Assembly: GCA_003001975.1 (NCBI GenBank)
Contig: PVUG01000002.1
Span: 335,927 to 399,926 of the forward strand
From: Martelella mediterranea
GTDB taxonomy: Bacteria; Pseudomonadota; Alphaproteobacteria; Rhizobiales; Rhizobiaceae
Direction of reading: 5' to 3'
DNA: 64,000 nucleotides
Shown here: piece by piece, positions 44,017-52,990 of the stretch
How positions within the stretch are numbered: the first letter of the stretch is position 1
How the letters are laid out: the number at the start of each line of letters is the position of its first letter
The notes under the pieces: model-generated
Told to the model about the DNA's origin: nothing
What the model saw: only the letters and a program-made list of their open reading frames with translations
Databases searched by the model: none
Translations under genes and position numbers: made by a program

Positions 44017-45300
44017 ATGGCCCTTATCGGTATCGTATTTTTCGCGCTGATGCTGGTCGGTGCACCGATTGCCTTTGCGATCGGCATCTCCGGGTTCACG
44101 TTTTTCCTGACTTCCGATGTCATGCCGGTGTCGATCGGCGTTCAGAAAATCGCAACGGTCTCGCAGAGCTTTCCGCTTCTGGCCGTTCCCTTCTTCGTTC
44201 TGGCCGGACATCTGATGAACGAAAGCGGCATCACCGACCGGCTGTTCCGCTTTTCCAAGGTGGCGGTCGGCTGGATGGCCGGCGGTCTCGCCCAGGTCTC
44301 CATCATTTTATCGACCCTGATGGGCGGCGTTTCGGGCTCGGCCGTGGCCGACGCGGCGATGGAAGCCCGTGTTCTCGGCCCGCAGATGATTTCGAATGGC
44401 TATTCCAAGGGCTATTCGGCCGCCGTCATCGCCCTGTCGTCGCTGATCACATCGACCATTCCGCCGTCGATCGGGCTCATTCTTTACGGTTATGTCGGTC
44501 AGGTTTCGATTGGCCGGCTGTTCATGGCGGGCATCGTTCCCGGCATCCTGATGATGGCCTTCCTGATGGTCGCCGCATGGCTGATCGCCCGCAAACGCGG
44601 CTATGTCATGAAGGAAATGAAAAAGCCGACGGCCGGTGAACTCGGTTCGGCGGCATGGGGCGCAAAATGGGCGCTGCTCTTCCCCGTCCTGCTGATCGGC
44701 TCCATCCGCGGTGGCCTGTTCACACCCTCGGAAGTCGGCGCCTTTGCCGTTGTCTATGCCATCCTGGTGGGGCGTTTCGCCCATGGCGACATGACGTTCG
44801 AGGCGATCAAGCGCGCCTTCGGCCATGCGCTTTCCGATATCGGCCTGATCATGCTGATCATCCTGATGTCGGGCATGATCGGGTTTGCCATCATCTTCCT
44901 GCAGGTGCCGCAGCACGTTGCCGGCTTCATGCTGGAAAGCCTGGCCAATCCGGTTCTGATCGTTGCCGTGATCCTGATCGGCCTGTTCATCGCCGGGCTG
45001 TTTTTCGAAAGCACGATCCTGGTGCTGCTGCTGACGCCGATCCTGGTGCCGGTTGTGGTCAAGGCGGGCGTCGACCCGGTTCACTTCGGCATCCTGATGA
45101 TGACCATCGTTACCTTCGGCTCGATGACCCCACCCGTCGGAGTCGCCATGTTCACGGTCTGCAGCCTGCTCGATACGCCGGTGGAGGAATATGTGAAGGA
45201 GGCAATGCCCTTCATCGCCGCCATCCTCGCGCTTGTCGCCCTGCTGCTGTTCGTGCCCGGTATCGTCCTGTTCCTCCCGAACCTCATGTATGGCGGTTAG
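44017..45300 (+). CDS. dctM: TRAP transporter large permease, DctM
   Basis: About 427 residues with twelve or so hydrophobic segments. The DctM features include GAPIAFAIGISG near the start, the LAVPFFVLAGHLMNESGI loop, GGVSGSAVADAAM and TPPVGVAMFTVCS near the end. It is the ion-coupled translocating subunit of the TRAP importer. A strong terminator follows the gene, and a 27-base palindromic repeat overlaps its stop codon. Confidence 0.93.
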   Translation: MALIGIVFFALMLVGAPIAFAIGISGFTFFLTSDVMPVSIGVQKIATVSQSFPLLAVPFFVLAGHLMNESGITDRLFRFSKVAVGWMAGGLAQVSIILSTLMGGVSGSAVADAAMEARVLGPQMISNGYSKGYSAAVIALSSLITSTIPPSIGLILYGYVGQVSIGRLFMAGIVPGILMMAFLMVAAWLIARKRGYVMKEMKKPTAGELGSAAWGAKWALLFPVLLIGSIRGGLFTPSEVGAFAVVYAILVGRFAHGDMTFEAIKRAFGHALSDIGLIMLIILMSGMIGFAIIFLQVPQHVAGFMLESLANPVLIVAVILIGLFIAGLFFESTILVLLLTPILVPVVVKAGVDPVHFGILMMTIVTFGSMTPPVGVAMFTVCSLLDTPVEEYVKEAMPFIAAILALVALLLFVPGIVLFLPNLMYGG

Positions 45301-45324
45301 AGCATTTCAGTCTGAAACGCTCTA
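45298..45324. repeat. Short palindromic repeat overlapping the dctM stop
   Basis: TAGAGCATTTCAG and CTGAAACGCTCTA form a 13-base inverted repeat with one mismatch around a single T. It begins at the dctM stop codon TAG. This AGAGC-TTTCAG type of palindrome is recurrent in alphaproteobacterial genomes. Confidence 0.6.
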
Positions 45325-45352
45325 GCAAACCCGCCCTTTGAGGAACACCTCT

Positions 45353-45382
45353 GGCCGCACCGCAAATGGTGCGGCCTTTTTT
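45353..45382 (+). terminator. Rho-independent terminator of the TRAP operon
   Basis: Stem GGCCGCACC/GGTGCGGCC with a 6-base loop followed by six T, a canonical intrinsic terminator. It also lies 10 bases past the stop of the convergent phosphoribosyltransferase gene. Confidence 0.9.
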
Positions 45383-45391
45383 GTCCCGGCC

Positions 45392-46027
45392 CTACACCGT
45401 CTCCGGTCGGACAACCCAGGTCCCGTCATCGGCGGGCCGGAACTGGGGAATATGGGCGAGTGCGTGGACAAGAGCCGCATCATCCCCCAGCACGCCCTCC
45501 CATTCCCGCGCTTCCGTCAGGATAACGCCAAGGCCGACGACCTCGCCGCCGGCCTGACGCACCAGTTCCGCCGAACCCTTGAGGCTTGAGCCCGAGGCCA
45601 CGACATCGTCGACGACGACAACCCGCCGCCCCTTGAGCAGCGGCACCGCACGCGCATCCAGAAGCAGCCGCTGCGCGCCTTTTGACGTGATCGAGGTGAT
45701 TTTCTGTTCGAGCGCCGATCCCAGATGCACCTTGGGCGATTTCTGCAGGATCACGTAGCGGTCGAGGCCCAGCGCCCGCGTCACCTCGATTGCAACCGGA
45801 ATGCCAAGCGTGGCCGCGCCAACCACGATATCCGGCTTCAGCGGCGCCAGCGCGTCAGCAAGCTTCTCGCCGCAATGCGCCCCGAAACGGACCCCGAGAT
45901 CGATCACCATCATCAGCGAAATCGCAAGATCGGGCTTTATGGCAACGAGCGGCAACTCGACCGGAAAACCATCCACCGAAACGGTGTGGTGCTGGCTGGT
46001 GACAACGGGCTGGAAAGGATCAGACAT
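45392..46027 (-). CDS. Phosphoribosyltransferase family protein (adenine PRT-like)
   Basis: A 211-residue PRTase. The PRPP-binding motif is VVVVDDVVASGSSL (about 135-148), preceded by the hood region AATLGIPVAIEVTRALG and a flexible loop KSPKVHLGSALEQKIT. The overall length and GSSL ending resemble adenine- and xanthine-type purine PRTases. The substrate could be a purine base or an analogue; sequence alone does not separate these. AGGAG precedes the ATG. It is a single minus-strand gene, convergent with the TRAP operon and 50 bases from the nuclease gene upstream. Confidence 0.82.
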   Translation of the reverse strand: MSDPFQPVVTSQHHTVSVDGFPVELPLVAIKPDLAISLMMVIDLGVRFGAHCGEKLADALAPLKPDIVVGAATLGIPVAIEVTRALGLDRYVILQKSPKVHLGSALEQKITSITSKGAQRLLLDARAVPLLKGRRVVVVDDVVASGSSLKGSAELVRQAGGEVVGLGVILTEAREWEGVLGDDAALVHALAHIPQFRPADDGTWVVRPETV

Positions 46028-46077
46028 GGGATGCTCCTGCGAATCTGCGCAAGCCCCCGTTTGCGCCCGTCGGCCAT

Positions 46078-46536
46078 TTACGACGCGGGACAGACGAAAG
46101 ATTGCTTGCGCCCGCCATCATAGGACACCGCAAAACCGCCTGCCAGCAGAAGATGACTGAGATCGCGGGCATCGGGCAGCGCGACATCGGCCACCACCCG
46201 ACCGAAATACTTGTCGCCGGCGATCTGCCTGAGCTGCACGGTGTCGCCTTCATGGAGGAGTGAAACGACATAATCCCTGGCAATCGATGCCGCCTGCCGC
46301 TCTGCATCGCAGGATGACCTGAGTTCCGGCGTATCAACACCGCGTATTCTCACCGAGGTCTCGACGATCTGCCCCGGCCACGGCCGCGCCGCAACGACGA
46401 TCGTGTCACCGTCGATCACGCGCACAACGTCCGCACGCACCGGCCCCGCGTAAACATCCGCGGCGCGGGCAGCAGGCAGCGAGAGCAGGCAGGCAAACAG
46501 AGCCGCCGACAATGGTTTCAAGACAAAGCGAACCAT
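46078..46536 (-). CDS. Exported thermonuclease-family nuclease
   Basis: About 152 residues (159 from an ATG seven codons upstream). A hydrophobic N-terminus ending LPAARAADV suggests a Sec signal peptide. The staphylococcal nuclease fold follows, with the active-site residues in VRIRGVDTPEL (Arg and Glu) and DKYFGRVVADV (Arg), and VIDGDTIVV. The acidic calcium-binding residues are present. It should be a periplasmic or secreted DNA/RNA nuclease. The C-terminal SFVCPAS and the earlier RSSCDAE each carry a cysteine, possibly a disulfide. Confidence 0.85.
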   Translation of the reverse strand: MVRFVLKPLSAALFACLLSLPAARAADVYAGPVRADVVRVIDGDTIVVAARPWPGQIVETSVRIRGVDTPELRSSCDAERQAASIARDYVVSLLHEGDTVQLRQIAGDKYFGRVVADVALPDARDLSHLLLAGGFAVSYDGGRKQSFVCPAS

Positions 46537-46590
46537 GAAAAGGAATTTATTCCTCAAAATTGAGGATTACAATAGGAATTATAACCTACA

Positions 46591-46899
46591 TCAAAAATCG
46601 ATGGCGCGGCCCTTGATTTCCCAGTCGCCGTAGCGGGCCGGGTCCAGTCCGCCGCGTCCGCCAATCTCGTTTGCCGGCCGGTCGGCGGCTGCGGCAGCCT
46701 TGCGGCGCTCTTCGGCCTCGGCAAGAGCGCGCTTGGCAGCCTCCGGCAGATTTGCGCGCCGTTCTTCCTCCGGGTCTGTCGCCGGCAGTTCCGAACCTGA
46801 GGTCAAGGCAGCAAGCTGTTCTGCCGAGGGCATGCCGTCTGCCTGGCTATCCCGGCTTTCATTATTGGCGGTCTCGTCTGTCCTGTCTTTCTCGCTCAT
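46591..46899 (-). CDS. DUF1674 protein, SDHAF4-like assembly factor
   Basis: A 102-residue protein. Its C-terminal signature GGLDPARYGDWEIKGRAIDF, and the preceding RPANEIGGRG, define DUF1674/SDHAF4, which in mitochondria and alphaproteobacteria assists flavination and assembly of succinate dehydrogenase. The N-terminal 60 residues are polar, Glu/Ala rich and probably disordered. The start at 46899 matches the family length; the longer open frame upstream covers htpX promoter DNA. The gene is divergent from htpX. Confidence 0.88.
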   Translation of the reverse strand: MSEKDRTDETANNESRDSQADGMPSAEQLAALTSGSELPATDPEEERRANLPEAAKRALAEAEERRKAAAAADRPANEIGGRGGLDPARYGDWEIKGRAIDF

Positions 46900-46971
46900 T
46901 TCAAAAACTTTCTGCCATACTGCGCGAACCGGGGCGCAGGAATATTGATATATGATCGACTGTGCCCCACT

Positions 46972-47019
46972 TATAGTCGGATTTCGAGTCCAGCATATAA
47001 TCGGACTTTGCGTCCAGTA
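46972..47019. repeat. Tandem 24-bp direct repeat upstream of htpX
   Basis: Two adjoining 24-base copies (46972-46995, 46996-47019), identical at 19 of 24 positions, begin TATAATCGGA or TATAGTCGGA and contain GGAC-N5-GTCC or a close variant; a third copy starts TATA at 47018. They lie 31 bases before the htpX ATG and on the other side face the DUF1674 gene. The tandem, helically spaced arrangement suggests a regulator-binding array. Confidence 0.6.
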
Positions 47020-47050
47020 TAAGGCCCCATTCGCTTCTGGAGACATCAAG

Positions 47051-48004
47051 ATGAATCTTGTTCGCACTGCCATGCTGATTGCCTTCATGACGGCGCTGTT
47101 CATGGCCATCGGCTTCATGATCGGCGGCCGGGCCGGGATGATGATCGCGCTCATGATCGCCGCGGGCATGAACCTGTTTTCCTTTTGGAATTCCGACAAG
47201 ATGGTGCTGCGCATGTACGGGGCGCGGGAGGTCGATGCTGCAAGCGATCCGGAATATTACAACCTCATCCGCGAACTGGCGCACCGCGCCGGCCTGCCGA
47301 TGCCCAAAGTCTATCTCTACGACAGCCCGCAGCCGAACGCGTTTGCAACCGGCCGCAGTCCGCAAAACGCCGCCGTTGCCGCCTCGACGGGCATCCTGAA
47401 AATGCTCTCGCGCGAGGAACTGGCGGGCGTCATGGCCCATGAGCTTGCCCATGTGCAGCACCGTGACACGCTGACCATGACCATCACCGCCACGCTGGCC
47501 GGTGCGATCTCCATGCTCGGCAATTTCGCCTTTTTCTTCGGCGGCAACCGCAACAATCCGTTCGGGTTCGTCGGCGTGCTCGTCGCCATGATCGTCGCGC
47601 CCTTGGCAGCCGGGCTGGTGCAGATGGCCGTCAGCCGCACACGGGAATATTCGGCCGACAAGCGCGGCGGCGAGGTCTGCGGCAACCCGTTGTGGCTCGC
47701 CTCCGCACTGCGCAAGATCGCCCACGGCAATGAAGTCATCCATAATGAACGGGCCGAGCGCAATCCGGCCACGGCGCACATGTTCATCATCAACCCGCTG
47801 TCGGGCCAGAACATGGACAACCTGTTTTCCACCCACCCGAATACGGAAAACCGCATTGCCGCCCTTCAGCAACAGGCCGCCCAGATGGGCGCGACCTCGA
47901 CGGCAGCGCCCGGGCCTGCTAAGGCGACCCGCAGATCGCGTTCGGTGCCCGATACCGGCCGCAGCAATGGCGGTGCGCCGCCCTTCAAAGGTCCCTGGTC
48001 TTGA
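47051..48004 (+). CDS. htpX: HtpX membrane zinc metalloprotease
   Basis: A 317-residue M48 metalloprotease. Two N-terminal membrane helices (about 5-40), then zinc motif HELAHVQH (about 131-138) with a later ligand glutamate in [13 protein letters not shown] further two hydrophobic segments (about 145-200) flank the active-site domain. HtpX degrades misfolded inner-membrane proteins, with the active site facing the cytoplasm. GGAG lies upstream of the ATG. The C-terminal tail (about 285-317) is Pro/Ser/Arg rich. The rsmB gene starts at or just after its stop. Confidence 0.95.
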   Translation: MNLVRTAMLIAFMTALFMAIGFMIGGRAGMMIALMIAAGMNLFSFWNSDKMVLRMYGAREVDAASDPEYYNLIRELAHRAGLPMPKVYLYDSPQPNAFATGRSPQNAAVAASTGILKMLSREELAGVMAHELAHVQHRDTLTMTITATLAGAISMLGNFAFFFGGNRNNPFGFVGVLVAMIVAPLAAGLVQMAVSRTREYSADKRGGEVCGNPLWLASALRKIAHGNEVIHNERAERNPATAHMFIINPLSGQNMDNLFSTHPNTENRIAALQQQAAQMGATSTAAPGPAKATRRSRSVPDTGRSNGGAPPFKGPWS

Positions 48005-49374
48005 ATGATGACATGAAACGAACGGGTGCAAAAAAAGCCCGTTCGCAAAATCCCGGCTCCGCGCCCGAGAAAAAGCCGGGCTATGCCCCACGCGCCGCCG
48101 CCTCGAAAATCCTCGCCGCCGTTGTCGACCGCAAGACGCCGCTTGACGGCATGCTCGACAGCGAGCACGGCAATGGCGCCTATCGCAGACTTTCGGCAGC
48201 GGATCAGTCGCTCTGCCGCGCGCTGGTGCTGACGTCGCTGCGCCACAAGCCCATGCTCGATGCAGCCATCGCCCGTCTGCTCGAACGGCCGCTGCCCTCC
48301 GGTGCGCGTGCGCTGGCCCATGTGCTGACGATTGCCGCCGCACAGATCCTCTATCTCGATATTCCCGATCACTCCGCTGTCGATATCGCGGTCGAACAGG
48401 CCGGTGCGGACCCGCGCAACAAACGGTTTACCGGCCTCGTCAACGCGGTGCTCCGCCGGCTTTCGCGCCGGAAGGACAAGACGCTTGCCGAGCTTGAAAA
48501 CCTGTCACCGATCCCCGACTGGTTCCGCGAACGGCTCGTTGAAATCTATGGCGCGGAAAAGGCCTTCGCCATCGGCCGGGCGCAGCTGACACCGCCCAGC
48601 ATCGACATTTCGGTCAAATCCGATGCTGAAGGCTGGGCCGAAAAGCTCGGCGGCACGGTGCTTTCGACGGGCACGATCCGCCTCGACAAACCCTCCGGCG
48701 CGGTGACCGGCATGGAGGGCTTTGACGCCGGCGAATGGTGGGTGCAGGACGCCGCCGCCGCAATTCCGGCGCGGCTTTTCGGCGATCTGACGGGCAAACG
48801 CGTCATTGACCTGTGTGCAGCGCCCGGCGGCAAGACGGCGCAGCTCATTCTTCAGGGTGGAAATGTGACCGCGCTGGAACGCTCGAAAAGCAGGCTCAGA
48901 CGCCTTGAGCAGAACCTCGCACGCCTGAAGCTTTCGGCGGAGACGATCTGCGCCGACATGATGGAATACGCGCCCGAAACGCTTTTCGACGCTGCCCTTG
49001 TGGATGCGCCCTGTTCGTCGACGGGCACCGTCCGCCGCCATCCGGACGTGCTCTGGACCAAGGATTTCACTGATATCGAAAAGCTGGCCGATGTGCAGTA
49101 TGCCATGCTCAACCGTGCACTCGCCATGGTCCGCCCCGGCGGCATCGTAATCTTTTCCAACTGCTCGCTCGACCCGCTGGAAGGCGAGACCAATGTGACC
49201 CGGTTGCTTGCGGAAAGAGAAGATGTCGAACGCGCGGCGTTCCCGCCGGAGACCACCGGACCGATCAGTCATCTGCTTAATGCCGACGGCGCGATCCGCA
49301 CCACGCCTGCCGACATGCTTGACGGCGCGACCGGTCTCGACGGCTTTTATGCAGTGGCGATCCGGAAGCTCTGA
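48001..49374 (+). CDS. rsmB: RsmB/NOP family 16S rRNA cytosine-C5 methyltransferase
   Basis: About 457 residues. An N-terminal NusB-like RNA-binding domain (about 30-160) precedes a SAM-dependent methyltransferase domain with the motifs [15 protein letters not shown], the catalytic [16 protein letters not shown], and the second cysteine in [12 protein letters not shown]. This is the RsmB architecture, which methylates C967 of 16S rRNA. The start is uncertain: TTG at 48001 overlaps the htpX stop and follows AAAGG at good spacing, while the ATG at 48013 has no clear ribosome-binding site. Confidence 0.92.
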   Translation: MNDDMKRTGAKKARSQNPGSAPEKKPGYAPRAAASKILAAVVDRKTPLDGMLDSEHGNGAYRRLSAADQSLCRALVLTSLRHKPMLDAAIARLLERPLPSGARALAHVLTIAAAQILYLDIPDHSAVDIAVEQAGADPRNKRFTGLVNAVLRRLSRRKDKTLAELENLSPIPDWFRERLVEIYGAEKAFAIGRAQLTPPSIDISVKSDAEGWAEKLGGTVLSTGTIRLDKPSGAVTGMEGFDAGEWWVQDAAAAIPARLFGDLTGKRVIDLCAAPGGKTAQLILQGGNVTALERSKSRLRRLEQNLARLKLSAETICADMMEYAPETLFDAALVDAPCSSTGTVRRHPDVLWTKDFTDIEKLADVQYAMLNRALAMVRPGGIVIFSNCSLDPLEGETNVTRLLAEREDVERAAFPPETTGPISHLLNADGAIRTTPADMLDGATGLDGFYAVAIRKL

Positions 49375-49509
49375 CACCATTTTCGCGCCAAGTTCTTGAA
49401 TTAAACGCCGTAATCATGCATTCCCGCATATAAGAAAAACAATATCTGCGCGTTAAGCAGACCTTCAGCCTCTTCGGTTATGCCGGAAAGTTGAACCGTC
49501 GCAGCGACA

Positions 49510-51234
49510 ATGCGCGAGGAAACAAACAGGCAGGGTGCGTCTTTGGGCTTTCCGGTTTCGGAAATCTGGCGTTATGCGTCTCTATACTGCCGGGAAACGC
49601 TTGTGCGCGGCCGCGCGCTGGTGCTCTCGGCATGGCTGCCGCTGTGCCGTTTTTCCCCCGGCCGCCGCGCCGCGCGCCTTCTCGTTGCACCGACCGACCT
49701 CAGGATCGCCGATCCGCTGGAGGCGGAAGACCTGCTGGAAGGCCGTTTCTCGCTTGCCGGCGCAGTGCTCGAAACCGGCGGCCGGCCGGCCTTCTCGTTC
49801 GACATGCCAAGCCTTGCCTTCGAGCGGGAGCTGGCCAGTTTTTCCTGGCTCAGGCATCTCAGGACCCGGCGCAGCGAGGATGCCAATATCTTTGCCCGCG
49901 CCGCGGTGCTGAGCTTTCTGCGCCGCCACCGCGCGGTGCGCGGGCCCGTGTGGCAGACCGATGCAACGGTCTGGCGGCTGAGCGCCTGGCTTTCGCACTC
50001 CACAATCGTTCTCAAGGGGGCAGACACCGGTTTCTATCGCCGTTTTGTCGACCAGATCGCACGCCATGAACGGGTTCTCAGGGGCCGCTACCGGGCCCTT
50101 CCGCGTGACGAAACCCGCCTGCAGGCCGCAATCGTGCTGGCGATGACCGCGATCAGCCTGGACCTTTCCGATCACCGCAAGCGCGAGGCCGCGCGCCGGC
50201 TCGACGAAGAGCTGGAACGGCAGATCCTGCCCGATGGCGGCCATATCGCCCGCAGCCCCGATGCGCTGGTCAGCATCCTGCTGCGCCTGTTGCCGCTGCG
50301 CCAGACCTACATCAATCTCGACCAGATACTGCCGAAACGGCTGGTCCCGAGCATCGACCGCGCCTATGCCGCGCTCAACTTCTTCCGCCACCGCGACGGC
50401 GATCTTGCGCTTTTCAACGGCACCGGACTGGTGCCGGGCACAGCACTTTCCGCGCTGTTGCGCTATGACGAAACCGGCGGCGCGGTGTTCAGGGCGCTGC
50501 CCCATACCGGGTTCGACCGGCTGCAGGCCGAAAAGACGACACTGATCGCCGATACCGGGCGACCGCTTTCGGTTCATCTTTCGAAGACCGCCCACGCCGG
50601 GGCTGCCGCTTTCGAGATGTCGGCCGGCAAGAACAGGTTCATCGTCAATGCCGGCGTGCCGCTGGCTGCCAGCGACGCCATCATCCGCATGGCGCGCATG
50701 ACCGCTGCCCATTCGGCCGTTACGATCGACGACCGTACGGCCATGCAGTTTTCGCGCTCCGGCTTCCTCGGCCCCGTCGCCTGCGGTGGCATGACCAGTG
50801 TCGAGAGAAGCCGCGACACCGATGAGAACGGTCACGATTGCCTCGTCATGCAGCATGACGGCTATCTCAACCGCTTCGGGCTGATGTTCCAGCGAAGGCT
50901 CACCCTGTCGCCGGATGGATCGGAGATCACCGGGACAGACGGTTTCCGCCGGAAAAATGAGCAGATGCCGGCCCATAACGACCGGAATATCGCCATTGCC
51001 CGCTTTCACCTGCACCCGGCGATCTGGACCATGCAGGAGGACGAGGACACGATTTTCATGACGGCGCCCGACAATGAAAGCTGGCTGTTTTCAGCCCCCG
51101 GCCTTGCACCCGCCATCGAGGACGACCTGTTCTTTGCGGCAAGCGCGGGCCAGACCGCTTCACGCCAGATCGTGATTGCCTGGACGGTCGGCGAACACCC
51201 CGATATCCATTGGCGCATGAACCGCCTGAGCTGA
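49510..51234 (+). CDS. Heparinase II/III-like protein
   Basis: About 574 residues. The N-terminal half is alpha-helical (an alpha/alpha toroid by analogy) with repeated R/L-rich segments, and the C-terminal half carries the heparinase II/III beta-sandwich (Pfam heparinase_II/III), with HSAVTIDDRTAMQFSRSGF and FHLHPAIWTMQEDED. There is no signal peptide, so it is not an obvious secreted polysaccharide lyase. The family occurs next to purH in many Rhizobiales. Its substrate is unknown; it may act on a cell-envelope or intracellular polysaccharide. It follows rsmB by 135 bases and precedes purH by 120. Confidence 0.8.
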   Translation: MREETNRQGASLGFPVSEIWRYASLYCRETLVRGRALVLSAWLPLCRFSPGRRAARLLVAPTDLRIADPLEAEDLLEGRFSLAGAVLETGGRPAFSFDMPSLAFERELASFSWLRHLRTRRSEDANIFARAAVLSFLRRHRAVRGPVWQTDATVWRLSAWLSHSTIVLKGADTGFYRRFVDQIARHERVLRGRYRALPRDETRLQAAIVLAMTAISLDLSDHRKREAARRLDEELERQILPDGGHIARSPDALVSILLRLLPLRQTYINLDQILPKRLVPSIDRAYAALNFFRHRDGDLALFNGTGLVPGTALSALLRYDETGGAVFRALPHTGFDRLQAEKTTLIADTGRPLSVHLSKTAHAGAAAFEMSAGKNRFIVNAGVPLAASDAIIRMARMTAAHSAVTIDDRTAMQFSRSGFLGPVACGGMTSVERSRDTDENGHDCLVMQHDGYLNRFGLMFQRRLTLSPDGSEITGTDGFRRKNEQMPAHNDRNIAIARFHLHPAIWTMQEDEDTIFMTAPDNESWLFSAPGLAPAIEDDLFFAASAGQTASRQIVIAWTVGEHPDIHWRMNRLS

Positions 51235-51354
51235 CGGTTTCACATTTGCCGAAGGCGTGCTAGAGCGGGCCATCCGCAATCGACCTTGCAGAAAAATGTG
51301 TTTGCTGTTGCGTGTACAGCCTGCCGCAACAGCGCTTGTCTGAAGGACCTCGTC

Positions 51355-52971
51355 ATGGCCGTCGCCTCGAAAAAAATTCCCGCTCCCGATCTCGTCGAAA
51401 TCAAAACCGCGCTCCTGTCCGTCTCCGACAAGAGCGGCGTTGTTGAATTTGCCAGCGCGCTTGCCGCCCGTGGCATACGTCTGCTTTCGACCGGCGGCAC
51501 CCACAAGGCGCTTGCCGACGCCGGGCTTCAGGTCACCGATGTGTCGGCGGTAACCGGCTTTCCGGAGATCATGGACGGCCGCGTGAAGACGCTGCACCCC
51601 AAGGTTCATGGCGGCCTTCTCGCCATTCGCGATGACGAAGAACATCAGGCCGCGATGCGCGAACACGGCATTGACGGCATCGACCTCGCCGTCATCAACC
51701 TCTACCCCTTCGAAGAAGTGCGCGCGGCCGGCGGCGATTATCCGACGACGGTGGAAAATATCGATATCGGCGGCCCGGCAATGATCCGCGCGGCGGCCAA
51801 GAACCATGCCTATGTCGCCGTTGCCACCGACCCGGAAGATTATGGCGCGATCACCGAAGCGCTGGATGCCGGCAACGGCGCCCTGCCCTATGCGCTGCGC
51901 CAGACCCTTGCCGCCCGCGCCTATGCCCGCACCGCCGCCTATGATGCGGCAATCTCCGGCTGGTTTGCCGAAGCGCTCGAGATCGAAAGCCCGCGCCACC
52001 GGACCCTTGGCGGCACGCTCAGGCAGGAAATGCGCTACGGCGAAAACCCGCACCAATCCGCCGCCTTCTATGTTACCGGCGACAAGCGGCCGGGCGTTGC
52101 CAATGCCGTCCAGCATCAGGGCAAGCAGCTTTCCTACAACAATATCAACGACACCGACGCCGCCTTCGAACTGGTCGCTGAGTTCTCGCCGGAAATCGCA
52201 CCGGCCTGCGCGATCATCAAGCATGCCAATCCCTGTGGCGTGGCGCGCGCCGATACGCTGGTGGAGGCCTATCACCGGGCGCTTGCCTGCGACAACCAGT
52301 CGGCTTTCGGCGGCATTGTTGCCCTGAACCAGACGCTGGACAGCGAGACGGCCGGCGAGATCGTCAAGCTTTTCACCGAAGTCATCATCGCCCCCGATGC
52401 CGATGAAGAGGCCAAGGCGATCATCGCCGCCAAGAAGAACCTGCGCCTTCTGACCACCGGCGCGCTGCCCGACCCGCGCGCCAAGGGCTTCAACATGAAG
52501 ACCGTTGCCGGCGGGTTTCTGGTGCAGGGCCGCGACACTGCCATGATCGACGAAATCGAGCTCAAGGTGGTGACCGAACGCGCGCCGAGCGAGCGTGAGC
52601 TTGAAGACCTGAAAATGGCCTTCGCCATTGCCAAGCACGTCAAGTCGAACGCGATCGTCTACGTCAAGGACGGCCAGACGGCCGGCATCGGTGCAGGCCA
52701 GATGAGCCGGATCGATTCCGCCCGCATCGCCGCACTGAAGGCCGAGGATGCGGCAAAGGCCGCAGGCTGGCCCGAGCCGATGACGCGCGGTTCCGCCGTT
52801 GCCTCGGAAGCCTTCTTCCCGTTTGCCGACGGCCTGCTTTCAGCCGTCGCCGCCGGCGCCACGGCGGTGATCCAGCCCGGCGGTTCGATCCGCGATCAGG
52901 AAGTCATCGACGCGGCCAATGCCAATGGCGTGGCCATGGTGTTCACCGGCACCCGCACCTTCCGCCACTAA
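51355..52971 (+). CDS. purH: AICAR transformylase / IMP cyclohydrolase
   Basis: About 538 residues. The N-terminal IMP cyclohydrolase (about 1-200) shows [23 protein letters not shown] and [21 protein letters not shown] [15 protein letters not shown]. The C-terminal AICAR transformylase (about 215-538) has [13 protein letters not shown], the catalytic [12 protein letters not shown] (Lys-His pair) and [16 protein letters not shown]. It performs the last two steps of purine synthesis. The ATG at 51355 follows AAGGA. Confidence 0.96.
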   Translation: MAVASKKIPAPDLVEIKTALLSVSDKSGVVEFASALAARGIRLLSTGGTHKALADAGLQVTDVSAVTGFPEIMDGRVKTLHPKVHGGLLAIRDDEEHQAAMREHGIDGIDLAVINLYPFEEVRAAGGDYPTTVENIDIGGPAMIRAAAKNHAYVAVATDPEDYGAITEALDAGNGALPYALRQTLAARAYARTAAYDAAISGWFAEALEIESPRHRTLGGTLRQEMRYGENPHQSAAFYVTGDKRPGVANAVQHQGKQLSYNNINDTDAAFELVAEFSPEIAPACAIIKHANPCGVARADTLVEAYHRALACDNQSAFGGIVALNQTLDSETAGEIVKLFTEVIIAPDADEEAKAIIAAKKNLRLLTTGALPDPRAKGFNMKTVAGGFLVQGRDTAMIDEIELKVVTERAPSERELEDLKMAFAIAKHVKSNAIVYVKDGQTAGIGAGQMSRIDSARIAALKAEDAAKAAGWPEPMTRGSAVASEAFFPFADGLLSAVAAGATAVIQPGGSIRDQEVIDAANANGVAMVFTGTRTFRH

Positions 52972-52990
52972 CGTGTTTCACAGGCGGCAG

